Below are positions 1 to 5,902 of a stretch of DNA of 6,415 bases, piece after piece. The stretch is from JAIRNF01 sp031550925 (GTDB lineage: Bacteria > Bacteroidota > Bacteroidia > Bacteroidales > UBA932). Location: the NCBI GenBank assembly GCA_031550925.1, contig JAVBOE010000082.1:1-6415 (forward strand). Reading direction: 5' to 3'. The notes beneath the pieces are model-generated. The model was not told the origin of the DNA. It saw only the letters and a list, made by a program, of their open reading frames with translations, and searched no databases. The position numbers and the translations under genes are program-made. Every line of letters starts with the position of its first letter. Position 1 is the first letter of the stretch.

Positions 1-1
1 G

Positions 2-463
2 GAACGTTTCGCCATGAGTTTAACAGCCAACAGCGAAGATGCAAAAGACTTGGTACAAGAAACTCTTCTTAAAGCCCTTACTTCTCAGGATAAATACCAA
101 ACCAACACCAACCTGAAAGCTTGGACGTTTACCATTATGAAAAATACCTTCATCAACATGTACCGCAAGAACGCAAAACACGGCATGGTACTAGATGGCA
201 GCGACAACCAGTACCTGATGAACGGCTATACCACACAGCTTACACCCGAGTCTGACTTGGCGCATAGAGAGGTTAGCCGCAAGATTAGCCTGCTAGATCC
301 GGATTTCCGCATTCCATTCCAAATGCACACCCAGGGTTATAAGTATAAGGAGATTGCCGAAAAGCTGAACCTGAAAATAGGCACCGTAAAAAGCCGCATC
401 TTCTTCTCGCGCCAGAAGCTGATGGCAGCCCTTAAAGGTTACGAGCAAAGCGCAACACTATAA
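2..463 (+). CDS. ECF-type RNA polymerase sigma factor, 5' end cut by window edge
   Basis: This is an extracytoplasmic-function type sigma-70 factor, which binds core RNA polymerase and directs it to its own set of promoters. The frame is open to the left edge and begins with codons for ERFA before the first ATG at 14. In the family that methionine lies inside the first helix of region 2 (an RFA-x-x-LT-type start), so the true start is probably about 20 codons outside the window. Counting from the ATG at 14, region 2 spans about residues 5-55, with AKDLVQETLLKAL at 10-22 and KAWTFTIMKNTFIN at 35-48. Region 4 spans about 90-140, with the helix-turn-helix YKEIAEKLNLKIGTVKSRIF. No anti-sigma gene follows: a terminator stands right after the stop. 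The family call is strong; the regulon cannot be told. Confidence 0.9.
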   Translation, partial: ERFAMSLTANSEDAKDLVQETLLKALTSQDKYQTNTNLKAWTFTIMKNTFINMYRKNAKHGMVLDGSDNQYLMNGYTTQLTPESDLAHREVSRKISLLDPDFRIPFQMHTQGYKYKEIAEKLNLKIGTVKSRIFFSRQKLMAALKGYEQSATL

Positions 464-484
464 ATAAGCACACTTAGTTAGGGT

Positions 485-515
485 AAAAGGCGAATGGTTA
501 AGCTATTCGCCTTTT
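485..515 (+). terminator. Intrinsic terminator of the sigma factor gene
   Basis: A perfect 11-bp stem (485-495 pairs with 505-515) encloses a 9-base loop. The right arm ends in four T, followed by ATTAT. It begins 22 bases after the sigma factor stop codon and separates that gene from prfB. The left arm begins with four A, so on the minus strand the hairpin also ends in a T run, but no minus-strand gene points into it. Confidence 0.85.
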
Positions 516-609
516 ATTATATTTATTTAAATATAAATTACTATTTATAAGCATATTATATCGAGTAAATGTGCGTTTATTTTTAAATGAAGCTATTATG
601 TTACTTTAT

Positions 610-627
610 TATAGCTAAAAAGCTATA
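610..627. repeat. Short perfect inverted repeat (hairpin)
   Basis: TATAGCT at 610-616 pairs with AGCTATA at 621-627 around a loop of four A. The 7-bp stem is mostly A-T and no T run follows, so it is a poor terminator. It lies directly before a second hairpin upstream of prfB. Its role is unknown. Confidence 0.5.
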
Positions 628-630
628 TAG

Positions 631-670
631 ATAGTTGGTGCGTTTTATTCGCCCTTTTTGCAGCAACTAT
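631..670. repeat. Imperfect inverted repeat upstream of prfB
   Basis: Bases 631-641 pair with 660-670: seven base pairs, one G-G mismatch, then three more pairs, around an 18-base loop. It stands three bases after the 610-627 hairpin and about 65 bases before the putative prfB promoter. It could be part of a small transcript, a binding site, or chance. Confidence 0.4.
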
Positions 671-736
671 TATGCTAATTATCAGTACTATTTGTGTAAA
701 ATCTCTTCTCATTAAAAATCTACGGCTAGAAACAGC

Positions 737-744
737 TACCTTTG
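737..744 (+). promoter_or_regulatory. Promoter -7 element for prfB
   Basis: TACCTTTG matches the Bacteroidota -7 consensus TAnnTTTG exactly. It lies 22 bases before the prfB start codon, implying a very short leader. I find no TTG or TTTG at the usual 17-23 base distance upstream, so only the -7 half is supported. Confidence 0.6.
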
Positions 745-766
745 TACATCTAAAAATCAACATGCA

Positions 767-1853
767 ATGATAACTACCGACATGCTTAAGCTGCTGGTAC
801 AACGCGGAGAAGCGTTGAGGAGGCATCTTTGACATAGATAATAAGCGCATAAGGCTAGAAGAAGAGCAGCAAAAAACCCACAACCCTTCCTTTTGGGATA
901 ACCCCAAACAAGCAGAAGAACAGCTGAAAACGGTTGCATCGCTCAAATCGTGGATACAACGATACGATGAAGTTGCCAAAAATATAGACGATCTACAGGT
1001 TTTATTCGATTTTGCTAAAGAAGGCGAAGCCTCGGAAGCGGAAGTTGACGAACAGTACAGCAAATCGCTGGAGCTGCTCGAAGATCTTGAAATGCTGAGC
1101 ATGCTTAGAGCTGAAGAGGATAAGCTGGGTGCGATTCTGAAAATAAACTCGGGAGCAGGCGGCACCGAAAGTGATGATTGGGCATCTATGCTCATGCGCA
1201 TGTACCTGCGTTGGGGCGAGCGTAACGGCTACAAAACCACGCTAATGCATGTACAAGAAGGCGACGAGGCGGGAATAAAATCGGCAACCATTGAGTTTGA
1301 GGGCGAGTTTGCATACGGGTATCTTAAGTCGGAAATTGGAGTACATCGCCTAGTGCGCCCCTCCCCTTTTAATGCCAACAACAAGCGCATGACTTCGTTT
1401 GCATCGGTTTTTGTTTATCCGGCTGTAGATGACACCATCGAGATCAACGTTAACCCTTCCGACCTGGAGTGGGACACCTTCCGCTCAAGCGGTGCCGGCG
1501 GACAGAACGTGAACAAGGTTGAAACCGGCGTACGTGTTAAGCACATTCCATCGGGCATTGTGGTTGAAAATACCGAAACCCGCTCTCAGTTCGATAACCG
1601 TCAGAACGCGCTGCGTATTCTTAAATCTCACTTATATGATATTGAGCTACAGAAACGCCGTGAAACCCAATCAGAGCTGGAAAGCCAGAAGAAAAAGATT
1701 GAATGGGGGTCACAAATTCGTAGCTATGTACTAGACGATAGACGAGTTAAAGACCACCGTACCAACCACCAAACATCGGATACACAAGGCGTATTGGATG
1801 GCGATTTGAACCAGTTTATGAAAGAATACTTGCTACAGTTTTCGGAGAAATAA
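767..1853 (+). CDS. prfB: Peptide chain release factor 2, made by programmed +1 frameshift
   Basis: RF2 reads UGA and UAA stop codons in the ribosomal A site and triggers release of the finished protein. Translation starts at ATG 767 (MITTDMLKLL), runs 21 codons to CTT at 827-829, meets an in-frame TGA at 830-832, and resumes one base on at GAC 831-833. The joined product RRHL-DIDNKRIRLEEE is continuous with the RF2 N-terminal helices. The product is 361 residues, against 365 in E. coli. The stop-codon-reading SPF motif is at residues 199-201 and the catalytic GGQ at 244-246; the residue matching E. coli position 246 is serine. The C-terminal block WGSQIRSYVLDDRRVKDHRT is typical of RF2. The start at 767 is preferred over Met6 (782) because Bacteroidota RF2 proteins begin MIT-x-D. 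There is no Shine-Dalgarno sequence before the start. The gene stands alone, convergent with the HU-like gene. Confidence 0.97.
818..833 (+). promoter_or_regulatory. RF2 programmed +1 frameshift (recoding) site
   Basis: The layout is AGG AGG, one spacer codon CAT, then CTT TGA C. This equals the E. coli prfB site, which has AGG GGG TAT CTT TGA C. The internal AGGAGG (818-823) is a perfect complement of the 16S rRNA anti-Shine-Dalgarno core and sits three bases before the slippery CTT. When RF2 is scarce, the ribosome pauses at TGA, slips to GAC and makes full-length RF2; when RF2 is plentiful, it stops at 21 residues. This gives autogenous control of RF2 level. Confidence 0.96.
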
Positions 1854-1901
1854 GCTTGATATATCCGTTATTCGGTCGCTGATAAAGCGTTTATAGCAAA
1901 G

Positions 1902-2465
1902 CTATTTGTTATAGTAAATGGCCAGTAAAATGGCAACCACAACCACTACGCCAACAAAAATAATCCAGTCGTAGCGACGTTTCTTGGGCTTTACGATTGA
2001 TGGGTTTATTTGCCCCTCTTCTTCAGGTATTATTTCGGGCACATCCTTAACATCCACCGCTGTAAGTCCATATGCGTCTTTCAGCAGGTTTAACCCTATA
2101 TCGAGTGTAAAGCTAACCTGATTATTGTTAGAGATAGTAAGGTAGCCAAGGTTATCGAGCCTTACTTTTCGTTCAACACCAAGCTTAAAGCAAAGATCGT
2201 CCACCCAAAAGGCAACTTTTTCGCGGGCTTCGGCAATAGTACATCCGGCTCTATTTGCCAACTCCCGTTCTAAACGTTCATCGTTCCAAATTTCTTGCGG
2301 ACTGAAGGTTACCTCTTTAAACGGAGGATATATGCGCTTGCGGTCGTCCGACGCCTCGGCAGAATGGTATTTGGCTACAAAGCTACCCAAACATGGAACC
2401 GAAATACGACCATGCTCTTTAAGCAAATCGTACAGTATAGCTGCAATATTGATTTCTCCCGCCAA
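1902..2465 (-). CDS. Membrane-anchored HU-like (CCDC81-type) protein, no SPOR domain
   Basis: The 187-residue protein has two HU/IHF-like domains of the kind Pfam calls HU-CCDC81_bac_1 and _2, known mainly from Bacteroidota. Domain 1 covers about residues 3-58, with the turn VPCLGSFVAKY at 23-33 and PPFKEVTFSPQ at 47-57. Domain 2 covers about 60-122, with VRLDNLGYLTI at 101-111. An acidic, proline-bearing linker follows, then KPKKRR and a single hydrophobic helix (about 167-184). The positive charges predict that the HU domains face the cytoplasm. Related proteins, as I recall them, carry a periplasmic peptidoglycan-binding SPOR domain after this helix. Here the protein ends three residues later (YNK), only 48 bases from the end of prfB. 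The start is apparently TTG at 2465: no in-frame ATG lies between it and the upstream TAA (2484-2486), and domain 1 begins only a few residues in. Function (DNA or envelope binding) is inferred from fold only. Confidence 0.85.
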   Translation of the reverse strand: MAGEINIAAILYDLLKEHGRISVPCLGSFVAKYHSAEASDDRKRIYPPFKEVTFSPQEIWNDERLERELANRAGCTIAEAREKVAFWVDDLCFKLGVERKVRLDNLGYLTISNNNQVSFTLDIGLNLLKDAYGLTAVDVKDVPEIIPEEEGQINPSIVKPKKRRYDWIIFVGVVVVVAILLAIYYNK

Positions 2466-2491
2466 TTTAATCTTGCTTTTATTTTATATAG

Positions 2492-2499
2492 CAAAGTAA
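2492..2499 (-). promoter_or_regulatory. Probable -7 element for the HU-like gene
   Basis: Read on the minus strand, this is TTACTTTG, one base off the TAnnTTTG consensus. It lies 26 bases before the TTG start. No TTG is found at the expected -33 distance, so the call is tentative. Confidence 0.4.
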
Positions 2500-2536
2500 T
2501 TAAAATTATTGCATAGATAAAACTATTACTTGTTTA

Positions 2537-2550
2537 AGTTTATGTAAACT
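2537..2550. repeat. 14-bp palindrome, possible operator
   Basis: AGTTTA and TAAACT form perfect 6-bp arms around a 2-bp centre TG. The centre is too tight for an RNA hairpin, so a dimeric DNA-binding protein is the more natural reader. It lies 38 bases upstream of the HU-like -7 candidate and 19 bases before the TACCTTTA element facing rhtA. It is A-T rich and could be chance. Confidence 0.35.
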
Positions 2551-2568
2551 ATCTGTATAAAATTGCAC

Positions 2569-2576
2569 TACCTTTA
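2569..2576 (+). promoter_or_regulatory. Promoter-like -7 element in the divergent region
   Basis: TACCTTTA differs from TAnnTTTG only in the last base. It is more than 300 bases from the rhtA start, and I see no good -33 element. If real, it would give rhtA a long leader or transcribe the inverted-repeat region beside it. Confidence 0.25.
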
Positions 2577-2651
2577 CTTTAACAGAGATAGGTTATAGAA
2601 CAAAAATAAAGAGCAAAGACTTTATTTGGCTGAAATTTTTCTCTGTTAAGG
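2577..2651. repeat. Nested inverted repeat, candidate structured RNA
   Basis: The outer arms 2577-2588 and 2640-2651 can form 12 pairs, eleven Watson-Crick (TTAACAGAGA with TCTCTGTTAA plus the closing C-G) and one G-U. Inside, AAATAAAG at 2604-2611 pairs perfectly with CTTTATTT at 2620-2627 around an 8-base loop. Two internal loops of 15 and 12 bases separate the stems. I recognise no riboswitch or known RNA family. It could be a small RNA, a leader structure of rhtA, or a relic of a small inverted-repeat element. Confidence 0.4.
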
Positions 2652-2884
2652 ATAGCCAAGTTGGAAAGACTAGCAGCGATGTTTTTACAAAATGCTTTAT
2701 AGAAAATATTTTAAAGGGGATTGTACTTAAAGTAAAACTTTAGATTAAAAAACAAACAAATATAATATTTTGATAACAAACATAATATTATAAAATATAA
2801 TAGCGATTTTTATATCTAAAAGCAGCTTTTAATGGTTACAAACTATGACATTTTAGGTATAAAGTAGCTGTTTAATAGCCATAA

Positions 2885-3751
2885 ATGCCCATAAAAAAGA
2901 AAAAATCATTCCCCGCAATCCCTGCCGCATTGCTATCTATGGTAAGCGTTCAGGGGGGTGCTTCTATTGCTAAAAAGTTATTTCCTATTTTGGGGGCAAG
3001 CGGAACTTCTACGTTACGTATCGGTCTATCGGCGGTTATGCTATTTCTTTTTAACCGACCAAATATTTTTAAGCTCAGCAAAAAGCAATGGTTATACTGC
3101 GCCGTTTATGGTATATGCCTTGGCACGATGAATCTGGTTTTCTACTTTGCCATTCAGCGAATACCTATCGGGCTAGCCGTTGCCATTGAGTTTACAGGTC
3201 CGTTAGCTGTTGCTTTGCTTGGTTCAAGAAGGTTGCTGGATGTACTATGGGCACTGCTGGCCTGCGCCGGAATAATGCTTATCGTTCCGTGGAAAAGTAA
3301 TGGTATAGACCCGCTTGGAATCATATTTGCGTTAATGGCCGGCACTTGTTGGGCTGGCTATATTCTTATTGGTGGAAGAATAACCAAAATAATGAGCAAC
3401 AGCGATGCCGTAACCGTTGGAATGCTATTTGCAGCATTGCTCATTCTACCTGTCGGGCTTTTGAGCGGCGATCTTAATACGCTAAACTGGAAACTTTTGC
3501 TAATCGGATTTAGCGTTGCTTTACTTTCAAGCACTATTCCTTACTCGTTAGATTTGATTGCGCTTAAAAAACTACCATCCAAAACGTTCAGTATATTAAT
3601 GAGCTTGCAGCCTGCATTTGGTGCATTATCGGGACTTATTTTCCTGAAAGAAATCTTAAGCTGGAACCAATGGCTATCCATTCTATGTGTGATTGTTGCA
3701 AGCATCGGGGCTACTACACTTTCAAAAAAGGCTAATAAAATCGAATCATAG
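2885..3751 (+). CDS. rhtA: Threonine/homoserine exporter RhtA (EamA/DMT family)
   Basis: This inner-membrane transporter of the drug/metabolite superfamily resembles E. coli RhtA, which exports threonine, homoserine and some other amino acids. The 288 residues form two EamA repeats (about 12-136 and 145-281), giving about ten membrane helices. Blocks shared with RhtA are SVQGGASIAKKLFP (21-34), AIEFTGPLAVALLGSRR (100-116), the CWAGYIL turn (155-161), SSTIPYSLDLIAL (215-227) and SLQPAFGALSGLIFLKE (240-256). The lysine-rich N-terminus is cytoplasmic. The start is fixed by an in-frame TAA ending right before the ATG; there is no Shine-Dalgarno sequence. The next gene starts 20 bases after the stop, so co-transcription is likely. 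Family assignment is strong; the exact substrate is by similarity only. Confidence 0.9.
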   Translation: MPIKKKKSFPAIPAALLSMVSVQGGASIAKKLFPILGASGTSTLRIGLSAVMLFLFNRPNIFKLSKKQWLYCAVYGICLGTMNLVFYFAIQRIPIGLAVAIEFTGPLAVALLGSRRLLDVLWALLACAGIMLIVPWKSNGIDPLGIIFALMAGTCWAGYILIGGRITKIMSNSDAVTVGMLFAALLILPVGLLSGDLNTLNWKLLLIGFSVALLSSTIPYSLDLIALKKLPSKTFSILMSLQPAFGALSGLIFLKEILSWNQWLSILCVIVASIGATTLSKKANKIES

Positions 3752-3771
3752 CACGCTAAACACAAATAAGT

Positions 3772-4503
3772 ATGAGCAAAAAACTATTACTGATACTAGG
3801 TTTATTTATCGCAGTATTATCTGCAAACGCCCAACTCTACACCACTGTTGATAAAGATGGTTACACCAATATCCGCGAAAAACCGACAGCTAGCTCTAAA
3901 ATAATTGATAGGGTACTCCAGTACGAAGTTATTTTTTCTGCTAATTATTTCTGCGACAATGATTTTAGCGATACCACCCTATCCCCAAATTGGACAGCGG
4001 TAAAAAAAGATTGGGCCACACCGGTAGGCTATATTTATAACAAAAATCTTCGGGTTATTGATAGTATGCCCATACTGTATCAGGATGATAAATTATGGTC
4101 TGCCGATAGCGTAATTTGTGCAAACGACACGCTAAGCGTTTTACTTACGTTAAAGCCATTTGATATTAACTCGCACAAGGTAGAATACGTAGAAGAGTAT
4201 GATTACAAATATGTAAGAAGTGTAGATGGAGAATTCCCAAAAGGTTTTTTAATGCCATACAGTGAACCTGCGCCCAAAAATAGAGAGATAGCTACATTTA
4301 CCGTTACAATTAACAACAAGGTATATAACCTGCTGATTGATGTAATAAAAAGCTTTTATAACCCGCATATGGTTGTCTTTATTGGTGATGAAGGCGATTT
4401 ATACATTAGCATCAGCTGTGGCGACGGAGGCGAAGGGTACAGCATAATGCTTTCGGTTATCAATGGAAAAATTAGGCATTCAAAACCAAGCGAAGCTTGT
4501 TAA
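3772..4503 (+). CDS. Secreted SH3-like domain protein of unknown function
   Basis: A 243-residue exported protein. Residues 1-20 form a typical Sec signal peptide (KK, then a leucine-rich core, then SANA), with likely cleavage before Gln21. Residues about 25-97 resemble a bacterial SH3 (SH3b) domain: GYTNIREKPTASSKII matches the usual GYVNVRSGPSTSSKVI pattern, and PVGYIYNKNLRVI fits its last strands. Such domains often bind cell wall peptides. The remainder is a beta-rich domain with YISISCGDGGEGYSIMLSVINGK at 211-233, split around a Gly-rich turn; I recall similar C-terminal parts in other Bacteroidota proteins but cannot name the family. It lacks a lipobox and membrane helices, so it is probably periplasmic or secreted. 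It has no promoter of its own that I can see and lies 20 bases behind rhtA. A functional link to amino acid export is not evident. Confidence 0.75.
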   Translation: MSKKLLLILGLFIAVLSANAQLYTTVDKDGYTNIREKPTASSKIIDRVLQYEVIFSANYFCDNDFSDTTLSPNWTAVKKDWATPVGYIYNKNLRVIDSMPILYQDDKLWSADSVICANDTLSVLLTLKPFDINSHKVEYVEEYDYKYVRSVDGEFPKGFLMPYSEPAPKNREIATFTVTINNKVYNLLIDVIKSFYNPHMVVFIGDEGDLYISISCGDGGEGYSIMLSVINGKIRHSKPSEAC

Positions 4504-4556
4504 GCTCTAATAGTAATTATCAACGAATAGAATAAAACAGCCCTGCAAATTCAAGT

Positions 4557-4585
4557 TTTGGCAAAAATAACAAACACTACATTTG
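4557..4585 (+). promoter_or_regulatory. Consensus Bacteroidota promoter for the lipoprotein gene
   Basis: TTTG at 4557-4560 (-33), a 17-base spacer, and TACATTTG at 4578-4585 (-7) match the primary Bacteroidota promoter (TTG, then TAnnTTTG). Transcription would start near 4590, leaving a leader of roughly 75-80 bases. The promoter indicates that the lipoprotein gene is transcribed apart from the rhtA pair. Confidence 0.75.
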
Positions 4586-4668
4586 CATAATTATTTTTTA
4601 AATACTGTTGTAAAAAAGCCTGAAAACCCACAGTTGTACAGCCTTAACGAAGCCAAATTATAATCGGA

Positions 4669-5847
4669 ATGAAACATAACCATATTTATTTTTACTTGTT
4701 ACTATTAACTCTGTGTGTCATAATCTCCGGATGTGGAACAAGCAATTCGAAGAAGGCAAAAACAGCAGCTGATGTAAATAATACCGTTGATTCTACTTCA
4801 AAAAATTATATAGAAATAAATGGCGCAACATACACATTAAAAGTGGAGAATATTGCGACTAATGAATACAATGTTCTGTCAATGTTGGCAATAAACGATA
4901 AAGGTAGCACGATACACCAGCTGGAAATATCTATGTATTCGAATCCTATCTCGTATGACTTAAAAGAAGGAACGTTTACTTTCCATGATGACGATAACGG
5001 ATATAACCCCAAAAAACATTTTTATGATATTACCATAACGGGTGCATCTCCGGTAGATAGTTATCAAAGTGGTAAAATTACAATTAGCAAAGCTCGGAGC
5101 GGTGAACCGGAGTGTTTTGTAGCTGACTTCGATTTTCTTTTTACAAGCTCCCCAAAAGAGAATGGCCTCAATATTGATTCTTTACTTGTTAGAGGGCACT
5201 ACGAGGGTTTGGTAAAAACCGAAAGAGGTCAAGCGGAATCGGTAGTAGAATATGATGACTATACCAGCAAAATCAACTGGAAAACTCTAATAGATGATGA
5301 AACAGAGGTTCCCGAAAATTATATCGTGATAGACGGAACCCGATTGAAAAACATTGCTCATTGTAGTATTGATACTATGAGTAGTCCTGAATATTGCAAT
5401 TTGGAATTTTATGAATACTGTGATTTTGACGATTGGAAAAGATATAACTCCGATACTCCCTGGACATACAGCCGCCACAACACAATATTCTGTATTCAAT
5501 TCAGAAAGGAATCGTTAAAAGGAGCACTGCCTGTGGGTACTTTTGAGATGAGAGTAGATGGTTGGGGAAAGAAACGCAATAGAAATTTTAATCCGGCAAA
5601 ACATTTTACTTATGCAGGTTATACAGAGGGCAATACGCAAAGCTGGTTTGTGGGCGGCAGGGTAATAATTGCAAAGAAACAACAAGATGAAAATGGGTAT
5701 AGAGATGAGAGCGAGTATGAGATAACGTTTGACCTGTTTTCGCCAGAAAAAACCGAAGGTAAATACACCGGGCATGTAATGATGTTTAACCCTTATGCTA
5801 AATCAAAAAAGGAACTTTTCACTGAAATTACAACCCCAGTTTATTAA
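4669..5847 (+). CDS. Lipoprotein with two tandem copies of an unknown beta-rich domain
   Basis: A 392-residue lipoprotein I cannot assign to a named family. Residues 1-21 are a signal peptide ending in lipobox ISGC, with lipidated Cys22. The following GTSNSKKAK is basic, not acidic, so it lacks the acidic surface-export signal described for Bacteroidota lipoproteins; a periplasmic location is likelier. After a Ser/Thr/Ala-rich linker come two related domains (about 46-182 and 217-370). Shared landmarks are NYIEING/NYIVIDG (46, 217), GTF (101, 290), NPKKHF/NPAKHF (113, 308), SGKITIS/GGRVIIA (134, 329) and the closing GHYEG/GKYTG (176, 364). Copy 2 has four cysteines (232, 243, 251, 275) where copy 1 has only Cys149. 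The alternating hydrophobic pattern suggests beta strands. It has its own promoter, and the next gene has another. Confidence 0.8.
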   Translation: MKHNHIYFYLLLLTLCVIISGCGTSNSKKAKTAADVNNTVDSTSKNYIEINGATYTLKVENIATNEYNVLSMLAINDKGSTIHQLEISMYSNPISYDLKEGTFTFHDDDNGYNPKKHFYDITITGASPVDSYQSGKITISKARSGEPECFVADFDFLFTSSPKENGLNIDSLLVRGHYEGLVKTERGQAESVVEYDDYTSKINWKTLIDDETEVPENYIVIDGTRLKNIAHCSIDTMSSPEYCNLEFYEYCDFDDWKRYNSDTPWTYSRHNTIFCIQFRKESLKGALPVGTFEMRVDGWGKKRNRNFNPAKHFTYAGYTEGNTQSWFVGGRVIIAKKQQDENGYRDESEYEITFDLFSPEKTEGKYTGHVMMFNPYAKSKKELFTEITTPVY

Positions 5848-5877
5848 TTGAATTCCAACGAATAAATAGTATATTTG
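5848..5877 (+). promoter_or_regulatory. Consensus Bacteroidota promoter for the small membrane protein gene
   Basis: TTG at 5848-5850, a 19-base spacer and TATATTTG at 5870-5877 fit the phylum's primary promoter. The -33 triplet directly follows the stop codon of the lipoprotein gene. The leader would be about 20 bases. The bases after the -7 element (TTTGTACA) match those at the prfB promoter. Confidence 0.75.
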
Positions 5878-5902
5878 TACAATCACATCAAAAAACATTA
5901 CT

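Larger units (their letters stand above)
516..736. other. AT-rich intergenic spacer before prfB
   Basis: I see no credible gene here. The stretch is strongly AT-rich up to about 630. It carries two hairpins (610-627 and 631-670, listed separately) and ends at a promoter-like element for prfB. A minus-strand open frame enters it from prfB, but it is only the shadow of prfB coding sequence. Confidence 0.6.
2466..2884. other. Long AT-rich divergent intergenic region
   Basis: These 419 bases separate the HU-like gene (minus) from rhtA (plus). No open frame of credible length or composition is present on either strand. The stretch holds a minus-strand promoter candidate near the HU-like gene, a 14-bp palindrome (2537-2550), a promoter-like TACCTTTA (2569-2576), a nested inverted repeat (2577-2651) and a small hairpin TAAAAG-CAG-CTTTTA (2817-2831). 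The part from about 2690 to 2815 is almost pure A and T. No exact TAnnTTTG is found on the plus strand close to rhtA, so the rhtA promoter is unresolved. Confidence 0.6.

Noticed and set aside
14..463. ATG at 14 as the true start of the sigma factor
   Set aside because: The frame is open upstream with residues ERFA that fit the family, and starting here would remove part of region 2. The gene is cut by the window edge.
623..1201. Long minus-strand open frame of 192 codons over the start of prfB
   Set aside because: It overlaps well-supported RF2 coding sequence, is serine- and cysteine-rich as antisense shadows are, and resembles no known protein.
1092..1853. prfB as a 253-residue protein starting at ATG 1092
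   Set aside because: The reading frame is open to 831 with clear RF2 N-terminal sequence, and the recoding site joins it to ATG 767. The ATG at 1092 is internal.
1877..1905. Small hairpins between prfB and the HU-like gene as a two-way terminator
   Set aside because: The stems are only 4-5 bp (CGCT/AGCG and ATAGC/GCTAT), A-T rich in part, and lack a T run.
2757..2764. Minus-strand TATATTTG as a promoter
   Set aside because: It matches the -7 consensus, but no TTG lies at the right distance and no minus-strand gene follows for nearly 300 bases. In such AT-rich DNA the match is probably chance.
2832..2865. Eleven-codon frame (MVTNYDILGIK) just before rhtA as a leader peptide or DnaJ fragment
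   Set aside because: It is too short, has no run of regulatory codons and no attenuator-like terminator before rhtA. The YDILGI likeness to a J-domain start does not continue past the stop in any frame.
3541..3765. Minus-strand open frame over the end of rhtA, and similar frames at 3154, 4806, 5287, 5515 and 5803
   Set aside because: All lie antisense to well-supported genes and show no domain or export signal that would justify a separate gene.
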